Below are positions 9,094 to 17,963 of a DNA stretch of 35,971 nucleotides, in pieces. Every line of letters starts with the position of its first letter. Within the stretch, counting starts at the first letter, position 1. Location: the NCBI GenBank assembly GCA_024277485.1, contig JAJRVA010000112.1:1-35971 (forward strand). Direction: 5' to 3'. Below the pieces are notes generated by a model. The model saw only the letters and a list, made by a program, of their open reading frames with translations. It did no database searches and was not told the origin of the DNA. A program made the translations under genes and the position numbers. Source of the DNA: Deltaproteobacteria bacterium (GTDB lineage Bacteria > Desulfobacterota > Desulfobulbia > Desulfobulbales > Desulfobulbaceae).

Positions 9094-10185
9094 TCAGGCC
9101 GGTGATACGATGTTCGCATCCCCGGTCGCTTTCATTTTAAGCTGCCGGGAAAAATCCAGCATCCGTTTGACGGAAACCATGGCCTGCCTGCCGATTGCAG
9201 GGTCGACATGGATTTCGTTTTCCCCGGTTTCCAGGGTATGGGCAAGGTTCACCAGGCCGTTCATGGCCATCCACGGGCAGTGGGCGCAACTCAGGCAGGT
9301 GGCGCCGGTGCCGCCCATGGGTGCCTCGATGAACCGTTTGTCCGGTGCGGCCTCTTTCATCTTGTGAAAGATGCCGCGATCGGTCGCCACAATGAAGAGT
9401 GTGTTGGGCATGTCCGTCACCGCCTTGATGAGTTGCGTTGTGGACCCGACAACATCCGCCTGGTTGATGACATCCATGGGCGATTCAGGATGAACAAGGA
9501 CCCCGGCATCGGGATGTTTTTTGCGCAGGTGTTCCAGCTCTCCGGCCTTGAAGGAGTCATGGACAACGCAGTAGCCGGGCCACAGCAGCATGTCCGCGCC
9601 GGTTACCTTCCGGATATACCCGCCAAGGTACCGGTCCGGGGCCCAGATGATCTTTTCGCCCTGTTCATGGAGATGACGGATAATCTTCGTGCCGATACTC
9701 GAGGTGACCACCCAGTCGGCCCGGGCCTTGACTTCGGCGCTGGTATTGGCATAGACAACAGCGGTCCGGTCCGGATGCGCATCGCAGAAGGTGTTGAACA
9801 CATCTGCCTGGCAGCTCAGGTCCAGGGAGCATTCAGCGCCAAGGTCGGGCATGAGAATCCTTTTTTCCGGATTGAGGATTTTGGCGGTCTCCCCCATAAA
9901 GCGGACACCAGCCACTACCACGGTTTCGGCGGGATGGTCATGCCCGAAGCGGGCCATTTCCAGGGAATCAGAGACACAGCCGCCGGTTTCATCGGCAAGT
10001 TTCTGCAGCTCCTCATCAACATAGTAATGGGCGACAAGGACGCTGTTTTTTTCCCTGAGCAGTTTCTTGATGTGCTGAAGCAGCCTTTCCTTTTCAGCGC
10101 CGATAACCGGCAGGGCCGGCCTGGCTTCGCGGGCAAGCTTTTCTATGCGGTCTTTATCTACGGGGATGGATTCAATCGTTTTCAT
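9094..10185 (-). CDS. nadA: Quinolinate synthase A
   Basis: NadA condenses iminoaspartate with dihydroxyacetone phosphate to quinolinate, the de novo entry to NAD; it is a cytoplasmic [4Fe-4S] enzyme. The 363-residue frame has the family signatures [33 protein letters not shown] and [11 protein letters not shown]. Candidate cluster ligands are Cys119, Cys206 (WPGYCVVH) and the CLSCAHC motif at 297-303. Length is normal for the family. It lies 40 bp after letB and 30 bp before the barrel gene on the same strand, with no terminator seen in either gap, so it is probably co-transcribed with an envelope operon to which it has no obvious functional link. nadB and nadC are not in the window. No strong ribosome site precedes the ATG. 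Confidence 0.97.
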   Translation of the reverse strand: MKTIESIPVDKDRIEKLAREARPALPVIGAEKERLLQHIKKLLREKNSVLVAHYYVDEELQKLADETGGCVSDSLEMARFGHDHPAETVVVAGVRFMGETAKILNPEKRILMPDLGAECSLDLSCQADVFNTFCDAHPDRTAVVYANTSAEVKARADWVVTSSIGTKIIRHLHEQGEKIIWAPDRYLGGYIRKVTGADMLLWPGYCVVHDSFKAGELEHLRKKHPDAGVLVHPESPMDVINQADVVGSTTQLIKAVTDMPNTLFIVATDRGIFHKMKEAAPDKRFIEAPMGGTGATCLSCAHCPWMAMNGLVNLAHTLETGENEIHVDPAIGRQAMVSVKRMLDFSRQLKMKATGDANIVSPA

Positions 10186-10225
10186 GATACTTATGGGGCA
10201 CGTACTCTCTGGGTATTGCCACGTG

Positions 10226-12940
10226 TTACATTGTTGTCGTGTTTTCCTGACTCTCGGGTTTCAGCTTCCCCTCATTAAGCATGATCGCGGGGCTCCAGTC
10301 AAGCCAAGTCTTTTCGCTTTTTTCGTGCAGGATAAAATGGGTCCCGTTTTCCGCCGGTTGGCCCATATCCTCTCCCTCGGGAGTGGCGAGGGCTATGCCC
10401 CCGGCCAGAACGGCCTGCATGGATTCCGTATCCAGGTCAAATCCGGAAAAGAGACCCCATGAGACCCTGATACCGCTTGCCAGCCAGAATTTTGTGCCGG
10501 TATGAACCAGATTTGCATAACCCGGGTGAATATTGACCCGGACCCAGACCTGCTGCGTGGTTGGAGAGAGTTCAAAACCGGTTACCCGCCCGACCTGCAC
10601 CTGGCGGTAATAGACCGGGCTGTTCCTGTCAAGGGAACCAAGGCGCGGGGTTTCAAGAATGATGTTCAGGCCGGCAAAAGATTCGGGGTCGGAATTTCCC
10701 GGCATGAGGGTGAATTCGGTTCGTGTTTCCCCTTCCCCCGGCAGCACCGCCACATAAGGGCCGGTCAGGACTGTGTCAAGGTTGCGAAAGCCGGAAAGGC
10801 CTATCTCGGGCTTGACGAGCCACATGCGGGTCGTGCCGCGGAATAATCCGGCCGCCTCCCTGTTGATCCAGACCTCGGCAACGACACCCTTCATGTCCTC
10901 GGTGAAATGGACGTCATCCACCATGCCGATCTGGATGCCCTGGTACCGTATCTGTGTTTTCTTTCCGATTCCGCCGGCCTGGTCCAGGTGAAGAGTAATC
11001 CGGATGTTGTCTTTGTTCCTGGCAGCATCATAATCTTCGTACAGGATAAAGGAGTCATTTTCCTTGACCGGCGCCCCTTTTTCAGGCGTGTAAAACGAGA
11101 TGCCGCCTTCAACCAGGGATGACAGCGATCCGGCCTGAATCTCTATTCCAGCCAGGCTCGCATCAAGCGAAAATCCGGAAAAATTGTAAAACCTGGTCGA
11201 GGAGTTGATGAGACCGGTGTATTCGGCCCGGATCAGTATTTTGAAGATGATATCCTGCAGATCACTGCTGAGTTCATGGCCCAGGACCTCCCCGATGGGG
11301 ATTTTCTTGTACAGGACCGGTGAACCGACATCAAACGAGTTGTCAGCCGAGGACAGCAGCCGCAAAACAGTTCCGGCCGGCCTCAGGGCGGGATTGTCTT
11401 TGATTGCCTTCTGGTGGGTCGCGTACAGGGTGAACGATCTGCCCTCCTGCGCCGGTTTATGCCTGTCGGATTTTTTTGCCGGAGGGTTGGTAAAGGCTAC
11501 TCCCCCTGTCAGGATTGATTTGACGGAAGAGAGATTGACATTGATATGGGACAGGGAGGCATTGACTTCCACCCCGCTCACATTCCAGAATACACTGTCC
11601 TGCCGGACAAAATCGGCATATTCATCGTAAATCAGGATATCCGTCAGGATGGTTTCCGCCTTGGGGCCAAAGGTTATGGAACTGATCTCACCGACCACTA
11701 TTTTCCTGTACAGAATCGGGGCTCCCGGATCCAGTGAACCGCTGTCGGAAGAAACAAGCGTGAAGTGCCTGCCGGTCCGTATGGATGGGCTCGGCATGGG
11801 GCCCCGTTCCACAACGAAATGGTCCCGGTATTCACCCTCGCCGGGCTGAAAACTGATGTACGGTCCACTGATGATCGCCTCCAGGTTCCGGATTCCGTCT
11901 ATGGATACCTCGGGCCTGATGACCCAGAAGCGGGTCCCTTGCTTGAGGATGGATTCCGCCCTCGGATCCAGCAGGATCTCTGCCGTAACGGTGTGCTGCT
12001 CATCACGGTTGAGCCTGATTTTTTTGACAACCCCGGCCTCAAGTCCCCGGTACATGAGCCTGGTTTTTCCCTCGACGATTCCCGCCCCGGAGGCGAGCTG
12101 CAGGGTCATGTCCAGGCCGTACTCGGCAGCATCGTAGCTGTCGTACAGCTTGAACACCATGCCATTGGTCGCCCCTGGGCTTTCGTCTGCCAGGGATTCA
12201 GGGGTGCCGCAGGCGATCCCTCCGTAGACCAGGGAGGCTAATGATTCCATTTTCAGGTTGAATCCTGACTGCAGGTTGCCCTCGAGGGAAATACCGCTGG
12301 CGTTCCAGAAGCGGGTCCCCACCTGGATCAGGTGGCTGTATTCGGGTTCGATGTAGATGTCGATGAGTATGGAGTTGTCGTCAGCCAGGGTGTAATCATT
12401 GACCCTGCCGATTTTCATGTTCCGGTTGTAGATTGGTGAGCCTTTCTGCATGGAGTGGAGTGCTTCCGCCTTGAGAACAATGTGCAGGCCCGGCCTGTCC
12501 GGAGAAAGTCCGGGCGGTTCTGTCAGTCCCTCGAATTCCCTGGCCTGGACAGTGGATTTGCCCGGCTGGACAGCTATATAGCTTCCCGTCAGGAGCGTTT
12601 CCAGGCCGCTGATCCGCCCTGCCGAGATATGGGGCTTGACCATCCAGAACTTGGTATCTTCGACCAGCCCTCTCTTCACCTTCATGTTGACGATCAGGTT
12701 GATACCCTGCAGGTCGTCATCCAAGGTTATCTTCTCGACCAGGCCGACAGCAACCCCCTTGTACATTACCTGGGTCTTGCCGGGAGTGATCCCTTCCGCA
12801 TCCGGGTAATGAATGGTTATCTGAATGCCGGCATCGCGGTAACTGGTATACAGGAGCCAGCCGCCGATACTCAGGGCGATCAGGGGGAGGATCCATATGG
12901 GTGAAATGCCTCTTTTTTTCCGTATGACAGGGGTGTCCAT
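10226..12940 (-). CDS. letB: Seven-domain MCE protein, LetB (YebT)-type lipid tunnel
   Basis: LetB forms a stacked periplasmic tube of MCE rings through which lipids are thought to move between inner and outer membranes. This 904-residue frame has one N-terminal membrane helix (residues 13-33, [16 protein letters not shown]) and seven MCE repeats beginning near residues 38, 151, 275, 390, 521, 645 and 757. Each repeat carries the pattern of a hydrophobic strand, then G...(V/I/R)xY(R/K)(G/K)xxxG. Seven repeats and the length fit LetB (877 residues in E. coli) rather than three-domain PqiB. It starts 2 bp after the letA stop with AAGGA as ribosome site, so it is coupled to letA. The partner LetA, a barrel and a lipoprotein lie in the same operon. 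Confidence 0.93.
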   Translation of the reverse strand: MDTPVIRKKRGISPIWILPLIALSIGGWLLYTSYRDAGIQITIHYPDAEGITPGKTQVMYKGVAVGLVEKITLDDDLQGINLIVNMKVKRGLVEDTKFWMVKPHISAGRISGLETLLTGSYIAVQPGKSTVQAREFEGLTEPPGLSPDRPGLHIVLKAEALHSMQKGSPIYNRNMKIGRVNDYTLADDNSILIDIYIEPEYSHLIQVGTRFWNASGISLEGNLQSGFNLKMESLASLVYGGIACGTPESLADESPGATNGMVFKLYDSYDAAEYGLDMTLQLASGAGIVEGKTRLMYRGLEAGVVKKIRLNRDEQHTVTAEILLDPRAESILKQGTRFWVIRPEVSIDGIRNLEAIISGPYISFQPGEGEYRDHFVVERGPMPSPSIRTGRHFTLVSSDSGSLDPGAPILYRKIVVGEISSITFGPKAETILTDILIYDEYADFVRQDSVFWNVSGVEVNASLSHINVNLSSVKSILTGGVAFTNPPAKKSDRHKPAQEGRSFTLYATHQKAIKDNPALRPAGTVLRLLSSADNSFDVGSPVLYKKIPIGEVLGHELSSDLQDIIFKILIRAEYTGLINSSTRFYNFSGFSLDASLAGIEIQAGSLSSLVEGGISFYTPEKGAPVKENDSFILYEDYDAARNKDNIRITLHLDQAGGIGKKTQIRYQGIQIGMVDDVHFTEDMKGVVAEVWINREAAGLFRGTTRMWLVKPEIGLSGFRNLDTVLTGPYVAVLPGEGETRTEFTLMPGNSDPESFAGLNIILETPRLGSLDRNSPVYYRQVQVGRVTGFELSPTTQQVWVRVNIHPGYANLVHTGTKFWLASGIRVSWGLFSGFDLDTESMQAVLAGGIALATPEGEDMGQPAENGTHFILHEKSEKTWLDWSPAIMLNEGKLKPESQENTTTM

Positions 12941-12942
12941 GG

Positions 12943-14283
12943 CTATTCCTTAGCTGCTCTGTTTTGCGGCATAGTCATGTCCCACAGAAGACGGGGGTCA
13001 AAACTCAGAGCGGCAAACATGGTTGACAGGACGACAAAGGTAAAAAATGTTGCCGCGGGAGCGGCTGTGATGCGCGTAAAAAAACCGAAATCGACCAGGG
13101 CGCAAAGCAGGGCGATAACAAAAATATCCAGCATGGACCAGCGGCCGATGAACTCGATAAAGCGGAACATGATGGATTTATGGGTGAGGCTGGAGTGGCG
13201 GTTGAAATGGATTGAATACAGGAGCAGGACAAGGCCGACGACCTTGAAGAGGGGCACCAGTATGGAAGCGGTCAGAATGACGATCCCGATCCCGTAGGAA
13301 CCGGTCTGGAAAAAGTAGATGATGCCGTCCATGATGGTTGATTTGTCAGGAGTGCCCAGGAAATCGACCTGCATGATGGGCAGGAAGTTGGCTGGAACGA
13401 AGAGAACTGTCGCAGTCAGAACGAGGGCCCAGGTGGTGCTGATGGAATTGGGTATCCGTTCGTGCACGATCCCTTTGCATCGCGGACAGTGCAGTACATA
13501 TCCCGGTTCGGCTTCCTGGCGCCGGAGTATCTTGTGGCAGGTGTGGCACTGGATGAGGCCCGCGTTCAAGGCAGGCTGCATTGCGTGGACATGGAGCGGG
13601 GGGGAAGCTTTCCCGGCGCTCCCATTGCCTCCTGCTTGCTGCAGTTTTTCAATCCTGTCCCAGTAGTACTGCTTGTCAAGGGTGAAGACGGCGCTGACCA
13701 GGACCAGGGAGAGGGCGACAAAGCTGAAAAATCCTGTTTCATAGTCAATTTCAGCCGTATGGCCCATTTTGATAATGGTGATGAGGATACCGATCAGGTA
13801 TATTTCCGTCATGCCCCATTCCTCCAGGTGGCAGTACCAGCGGAACAGCGTCGGCAGCTGCCTGGCCAGAAGTTTTTTTTCCAGGCCCAGGGAGACGATA
13901 AAGAGCAGGGTCAGCTTTACGAGCGGTATGAGAACGGCGGTTAACAGGATTGCGAGGGCAACAAAAAAATATTTCTGCCGGTATATTGCTGTCAGGCTGT
14001 CGATGACATTCGCCTGGTCAACCAGGCCCAGCGCTTCAAACTGGAGCAGCAATATGAAATGGGCGGGGATGTAAAGAAGAAGGCCGGTCAGGCTGAGGGC
14101 AAGGGTTCTGGAGATGGTATCTTTTCTGGGCGTGCGGACAGTGTACCTGCATCGTGGGCAGACAACCTGGCTGCCAAAGGGAACATCCAGCGGGGTCGTG
14201 GCAATCACCATGTCGCACCCCGGGCAGGCTGTAATATCGTTGAGATTCATAGACTGGTTTTTTGATTCTTCAGCATGTTGCAT
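12943..14283 (-). CDS. letA: PqiA/LetA-family inner-membrane protein
   Basis: LetA is the inner-membrane partner of the LetB tube. The 446-residue protein contains two PqiA modules, each with a zinc-ribbon-like pair of CxxC motifs: CPGC at 20 with CPRC at 42, and CHTC with CPRC in the middle of the chain. Each ribbon is followed by four predicted membrane helices. EEWGMTEIYLIG in the first half and GRWSMLDIFVIALL in the second are the characteristic W-(S/G)-M-x-(E/D)-(I/V) segments. The start is uncertain: ATG at 14283 gives MQHAEESKN, while Met12 at 14250 starts at MNLNDITACPGC, closer to other family members; neither has a clear ribosome site. A TTGACA-17-TATTAT promoter lies just upstream. 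Confidence 0.92.
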   Translation of the reverse strand: MQHAEESKNQSMNLNDITACPGCDMVIATTPLDVPFGSQVVCPRCRYTVRTPRKDTISRTLALSLTGLLLYIPAHFILLLQFEALGLVDQANVIDSLTAIYRQKYFFVALAILLTAVLIPLVKLTLLFIVSLGLEKKLLARQLPTLFRWYCHLEEWGMTEIYLIGILITIIKMGHTAEIDYETGFFSFVALSLVLVSAVFTLDKQYYWDRIEKLQQAGGNGSAGKASPPLHVHAMQPALNAGLIQCHTCHKILRRQEAEPGYVLHCPRCKGIVHERIPNSISTTWALVLTATVLFVPANFLPIMQVDFLGTPDKSTIMDGIIYFFQTGSYGIGIVILTASILVPLFKVVGLVLLLYSIHFNRHSSLTHKSIMFRFIEFIGRWSMLDIFVIALLCALVDFGFFTRITAAPAATFFTFVVLSTMFAALSFDPRLLWDMTMPQNRAAKE

Positions 14284-14322
14284 GCCCCTGATGAAGAATT
14301 TACGATGTATGACAAAAAATAA

Positions 14323-14351
14323 ATAATACAGGGCCTGGGAATTGTTGTCAA
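14323..14351 (-). promoter_or_regulatory. sigma70-type promoter of the letAB operon
   Basis: On the minus strand TTGACA (14351-14346) is followed after exactly 17 bases by TATTAT (14328-14323), a 6/6 and 5/6 match to consensus. Transcription would begin about 14316, giving a leader of roughly 35-65 bases depending on which letA start is used. It should drive letA, letB and probably nadA and the genes after it. Confidence 0.7.
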
Positions 14352-14507
14352 TCGTGATAGATTATGAACACTTTTTGTTATTTTGTCCATTTGGCCGATT
14401 TTGATGACAAAAAGGATCCACTTTAGGGTATATTCACATAGAATTGTCGGCAGCATGTCTGCCGGATGAGAGAGTTTCAGTATATTTCCCATTCCCTGGA
14501 GCTGAGT

Positions 14508-16013
14508 ATGAAACAGGTGATCCCCGTACGTGTATTTTTTCTTTTTCTGGTTACTGCGGCCTGTCTGCTGCCGCCTGTCTCAGGCCAGTCTGCCCCGCAG
14601 GCAGCACCAGATTCAGGAGTAACTCTGGCCGATGTTGCCCCGGGCCAGGTGGACGCGGTTCTGGCAAAGCTCAGTGATGAACAGGTCAGGAGTCTGCTGA
14701 TAGACGAACTGCAGAAGGAGGCCGTTTCTGGGAAAGAGGACCAGAGGCCCGCAGGCGGGATCTACGCTGTATTTGTCCACTGGCTGAAGATGATGAATTC
14801 CGAAGCCGGGGATATGGATCGTCGGATAGACAGTGTACGTGGCAAGATAGGACAGGTTCCACGTGATCTGGTGCAGGTTGCGGTCAAAGTGGGGGGAGAG
14901 AAGGGTGTTGCCGGTTTCTGGCTGGCCCTGGGCATGGTTGCGGGTGTCCTGCTTTGTGCGTATGTTGTTGAGCTTTTTTTCCGGGCAGTCAGCCGGAAAG
15001 CGTGGGGAGAATTTTGGGAAAGGGAGGCTCCGAAACTGGACGGGCTGCTGCGTTTCTGGGCCGCTGTGTTCAGAATTCTGCCGGATGTTGTTAATATCAT
15101 TGTCTTCCTCGCCGCCGCCTTTCTGCTGGTTGTTTTTGTCCCCGGTTTTGGACATCCGGAAATCCGGATGTTGTTTCTCGCTCTGCTGGTACCCCTTGCC
15201 GTAGTCAGGCTGTTTTTCATCTTTTCACACCTTGTCTGCGCCCCGGACGCAGCCCTGCTGCGTCTGCTGCCGATCCATGATTCCACTGCCCTGTTTCTGC
15301 ACCGTGCTGTCCTGTTTTTTGTCTCCTATGTTGCATTCGTCATAATGTTCCTGGCCTTTATCAGCCAGATGGGGATGCCGCAAGATACCAGTATCCTGGT
15401 CCAGATTGTGGCCGGAACGGTGCTGATTGTTATTCTGACATTCATGATTTTAAGCAGACGCAGGGCCGTCGCAGAAGCTATCCTGTCCGACACCCCGGCG
15501 GATGATGAAAGCTATTGGGTAAAATCGCGCTATGCGTCTTTCTGGCACATCCTTGCCCTGTCTTATCTTTTTATTATCTGGCTGATCTGGACCGGGCAGG
15601 TGATTGACGGTACGGCCCGAAGCGGATCTTTTCTCCTCAGCCTTTTCGTTGTTCCGGTATTTTTCGTTCTTGACGGTCTCGGCCAGTGGGTCGTCAGGGC
15701 GGCCATAGGCACTCTCCGTATCTACGCGGTTGAAGAGGAAATGGAACAGCAGGAAGCGATTGCGGTCGCTGCGGGGGAGGAGGCTTCCCGGCAATCAATC
15801 GAACTGACAGCAGGGGAAAAGCGGGACCGCCTGATCAGGCGTGCCGGTCGGGGCATGCGCCTTGCCATCATCATTGCCCTTGGTGTCTGGATTCTTGATC
15901 TCTGGGGGGTCAGGTTGCCCTTTGCCGCCGGCCTGGTCCGGGCGGTTTTCGAGTCTCTCGTCACCATGACCCTCGCGCTTATGGCCTGGCGGTTCAGTTC
16001 AAGCTACATTTAA
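14508..16013 (+). CDS. MscS-type channel, N-terminal half (ends at in-frame TAA)
   Basis: This frame holds the membrane part of a large MscS-family mechanosensitive channel. The start at 14508 is chosen over an earlier ATG at 14466 because GGAG lies at the right distance and the protein then begins with a clean signal peptide (MKQVIPVRVFFLFLV..., cleavage near VSGQS). A periplasmic helical segment follows (residues about 30-135), then about nine membrane helices. The frame ends at TAA 16011-16013 just after a helix (LALMAWRFSSSYI). The next ATG follows immediately in the same frame and continues with the expected pore helix and MscS beta domain. This is therefore one gene cut by a nonsense codon, or a gene pair made from one. 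A 6-bp hairpin (14448-14464) sits in the leader. Confidence 0.85.
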   Translation: MKQVIPVRVFFLFLVTAACLLPPVSGQSAPQAAPDSGVTLADVAPGQVDAVLAKLSDEQVRSLLIDELQKEAVSGKEDQRPAGGIYAVFVHWLKMMNSEAGDMDRRIDSVRGKIGQVPRDLVQVAVKVGGEKGVAGFWLALGMVAGVLLCAYVVELFFRAVSRKAWGEFWEREAPKLDGLLRFWAAVFRILPDVVNIIVFLAAAFLLVVFVPGFGHPEIRMLFLALLVPLAVVRLFFIFSHLVCAPDAALLRLLPIHDSTALFLHRAVLFFVSYVAFVIMFLAFISQMGMPQDTSILVQIVAGTVLIVILTFMILSRRRAVAEAILSDTPADDESYWVKSRYASFWHILALSYLFIIWLIWTGQVIDGTARSGSFLLSLFVVPVFFVLDGLGQWVVRAAIGTLRIYAVEEEMEQQEAIAVAAGEEASRQSIELTAGEKRDRLIRRAGRGMRLAIIIALGVWILDLWGVRLPFAAGLVRAVFESLVTMTLALMAWRFSSSYI

Positions 16014-16898
16014 ATGAAGATAAAAGAATCCCTGCCCGAGGAAGAGGAAAACGAGGAGGAGCAGGATGGTGAGTGGGGCGCGGCAACGCAGAGGGGGCGC
16101 AGCTATACCCTGCTGCCCATGGTCCGCAAGTTTATAGGCACGACCCTGGTGGTCATGGTGACACTCATTATCCTCTCTTCCATGGGCGTCAATATCGGCC
16201 CCCTGCTTGCCGGCGCCGGTGTGGTTGGCCTTGCCCTGGGCTTTGGCGCCCAGAAACTGGTCAGCGATGTCCTGTCAGGGTTTTTCTATCTGCTCGATGA
16301 TGCCTTCCGGGTGGGCGAATACCTGCAGGCGGGCAGTGTCTCCGGCGCGGTGGAGGCCATTACTCTGCGCAACGTGATGCTGCGTCATCACCGGGGGATG
16401 CTGCAGATCGTGCCCTACAGTGAACTGGGCTCCATCACCAATTTCATGCGCGGCGGCATCGTGGTCAAGTTCAACCTGGAGTTTCCCTATGATACCGATA
16501 TTGACAAGGTCAGGAAAATAATCAAGAGGGTGGGCCTGGCCATGCTGGAGGATCCGGAATTCGGTGAAGATTTTATCCGGCCGGTCAAGTCACAGGGGGT
16601 GCGGGAGATCACCAGTTCGGTCATGGTGATCCGGGTCAAGTTTACCGCCAAGCCGGGCACCCACTTTGTCATCAGCCGGGAGGCCTATCGTCGCATCACC
16701 GAGGCCCTGGCCGCCAAGGGGATCCACTATGCCCACCGCAAGGTCATTGTTGAACTCCCCAAGGATGAGGCGGGAGACCAGGTTGAGCGGCAGAAGATAG
16801 CCGAGGCCGGCGCAGCGGCAGCCCTGGCCGAGGAAGAGGCGGAAAAAGAGAGCGGACCCACCGCCGGTTCCCAGGGGCCGGCAATGCCCGGCATGTGA
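16014..16898 (+). CDS. MscS-type channel, C-terminal half (pore and cytoplasmic domains)
   Basis: Residues 1-25 are very acidic (LPEEEENEEEQ). They are followed by a membrane helix, then the pore helix with the family's Gly/Ala pattern (GAGVVGLALGFGAQKLVSD) and the beta domain (GEYLQAGSVSGAVEAITLRN, MLQIVPYSELGSITNF). The cytoplasmic alpha/beta domain comes next, and an Ala/Glu-rich tail. This is a complete MscS domain except that the outer helices are in the preceding frame. The ATG directly abuts the TAA of that frame, in phase, and I see no ribosome site in front of it. Independent translation would need reinitiation or readthrough. If neither occurs the gene is a pseudogene. Confidence 0.8.
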   Translation: MKIKESLPEEEENEEEQDGEWGAATQRGRSYTLLPMVRKFIGTTLVVMVTLIILSSMGVNIGPLLAGAGVVGLALGFGAQKLVSDVLSGFFYLLDDAFRVGEYLQAGSVSGAVEAITLRNVMLRHHRGMLQIVPYSELGSITNFMRGGIVVKFNLEFPYDTDIDKVRKIIKRVGLAMLEDPEFGEDFIRPVKSQGVREITSSVMVIRVKFTAKPGTHFVISREAYRRITEALAAKGIHYAHRKVIVELPKDEAGDQVERQKIAEAGAAAALAEEEAEKESGPTAGSQGPAMPGM

Positions 16899-17001
16899 AT
16901 GGCTGCAACTTCCCGGCTGTGCCGAAAATATAATATATCTGTTCATTCTGTTATTGAAACCGGGCTCTTTGAGTCCGGCATGTATTTGGAAGGTGTGCCG
17001 T

Positions 17002-17844
17002 ATGGCTACCTATGTCATAGGTGATATTCAAGGGTGCTTTGATGCCCTGCAATTTCTCCTGGAGAAGATATCGTTCAGCCCGCTCAAGGATACCCTCTGG
17101 TTTGCAGGTGATCTGGTCAACCGGGGGGACAAGTCACTTGAGACTCTGCGTTTTGTCAAGGGCCTCGGGGACGGGGCGGTCTGTGTTCTGGGTAACCATG
17201 ACCTTTCCCTGCTGGCCCTGTCCGAAGGATATACAAAGGCCAGCAACCATACAATGCAGGATATTCTGGCGGCGCCGGATCGTGATGAACTTGTCCTCTG
17301 GCTGCGACACCGTCCGCTCCTGCACCATGATGAGGCGCTGGGTTATACCATGATTCATGCCGGCCTGCCGCCGCAATGGGACCTGGAAACCGCCAGGCAG
17401 TGTGCCCGCGAAGTGGGGGAGGTCCTGCAGGGAGATGCCTATTGCCAATTCATGGCCGACATGTTCGGCAATAAGCCGAAAAGATGGGACCCGCACCTCA
17501 GGGGAGCGGAACGGTATCGTTTTATCGTCAACTGTTTTACCCGGATGCGCTACTGTACTCCCGACGGCAAGCTGAACTTTGCAGACAAGGGACCGGTCGG
17601 CAGCCAGAAGAACGGGTATTTCCCCTGGTATGAAGTTCCCGGCCGCAAAAGCGCTGACCTGAAAATCGTCTTTGGCCACTGGTCCACCCTGGGAGGTCTC
17701 ACCGGCCATGCCAATGTCTTTGCCCTGGACACGGGCTGTCTCTGGGGCGGCCGCCTGACCGCCATGCGGCTGGACCACCCGCCGGAGTTGTGTGTCGTTG
17801 AATGTGACAGGGTGTGTTCCAGTCAAAGGTCGAAGAAACGCTGA
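17002..17844 (+). CDS. apaH: Symmetrical bis(5'-nucleosyl)-tetraphosphatase (diadenosine tetraphosphatase)
   Basis: ApaH cleaves Ap4A to two ADP, and in some bacteria also removes Np4 caps from RNA. From the ATG at 17002 the protein is 280 residues, the same as E. coli ApaH; this start has GGAAGG upstream and begins MATYVIGDIQGC, as the family does, while the frame extends back to a TTG at 16954 that is unlikely to be used. Calcineurin-type metallophosphatase motifs are in order: GDIQGC (5-12 region), GDLVNRG, GNHDLSLLAL, and HAGLPPQWDLETA. FGHWSTLGG and ALDTGCLWGG near the end are the last metal-site and substrate loops. It follows the MscS gene by about 100 bp and is convergent with the histidine kinase. 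Confidence 0.96.
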   Translation: MATYVIGDIQGCFDALQFLLEKISFSPLKDTLWFAGDLVNRGDKSLETLRFVKGLGDGAVCVLGNHDLSLLALSEGYTKASNHTMQDILAAPDRDELVLWLRHRPLLHHDEALGYTMIHAGLPPQWDLETARQCAREVGEVLQGDAYCQFMADMFGNKPKRWDPHLRGAERYRFIVNCFTRMRYCTPDGKLNFADKGPVGSQKNGYFPWYEVPGRKSADLKIVFGHWSTLGGLTGHANVFALDTGCLWGGRLTAMRLDHPPELCVVECDRVCSSQRSKKR

Positions 17845-17886
17845 AGAAAGGAGGGGGGAGGTTCATCCCCGCGGCCCCGGCAGGAA

Positions 17887-17957
17887 AAAGCCAGCAGCTA
17901 TGCATTGCAACAGTCCGGGCAGCGGACACGGCTCTCTTTTCCTGGCTTTCCCTTTTT
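17887..17957. terminator. Possible bidirectional terminator between apaH and the kinase
   Basis: AAAGCCAG (17887-17894) pairs with CTGGCTTT (17942-17949), enclosing a small hairpin GTCCG/CGGAC (17913-17927). On the plus strand the arm is followed by CCCTTTTT; on the minus strand by TTCC. The loop is long, so support is modest, but it is the only structure between two convergent genes. Confidence 0.35.
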
Positions 17958-17963
17958 CGGGTA

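Noticed and set aside
9208..10278. 356-codon plus-strand frame opposite nadA
   Set aside because: nadA on the other strand has all its Fe-S cysteines and family signatures; this frame has none.
14466..14507. Upstream ATG extension of the MscS gene
   Set aside because: The ATG at 14508 has a proper ribosome site and begins a clean signal peptide; the 14 extra residues would bury it.
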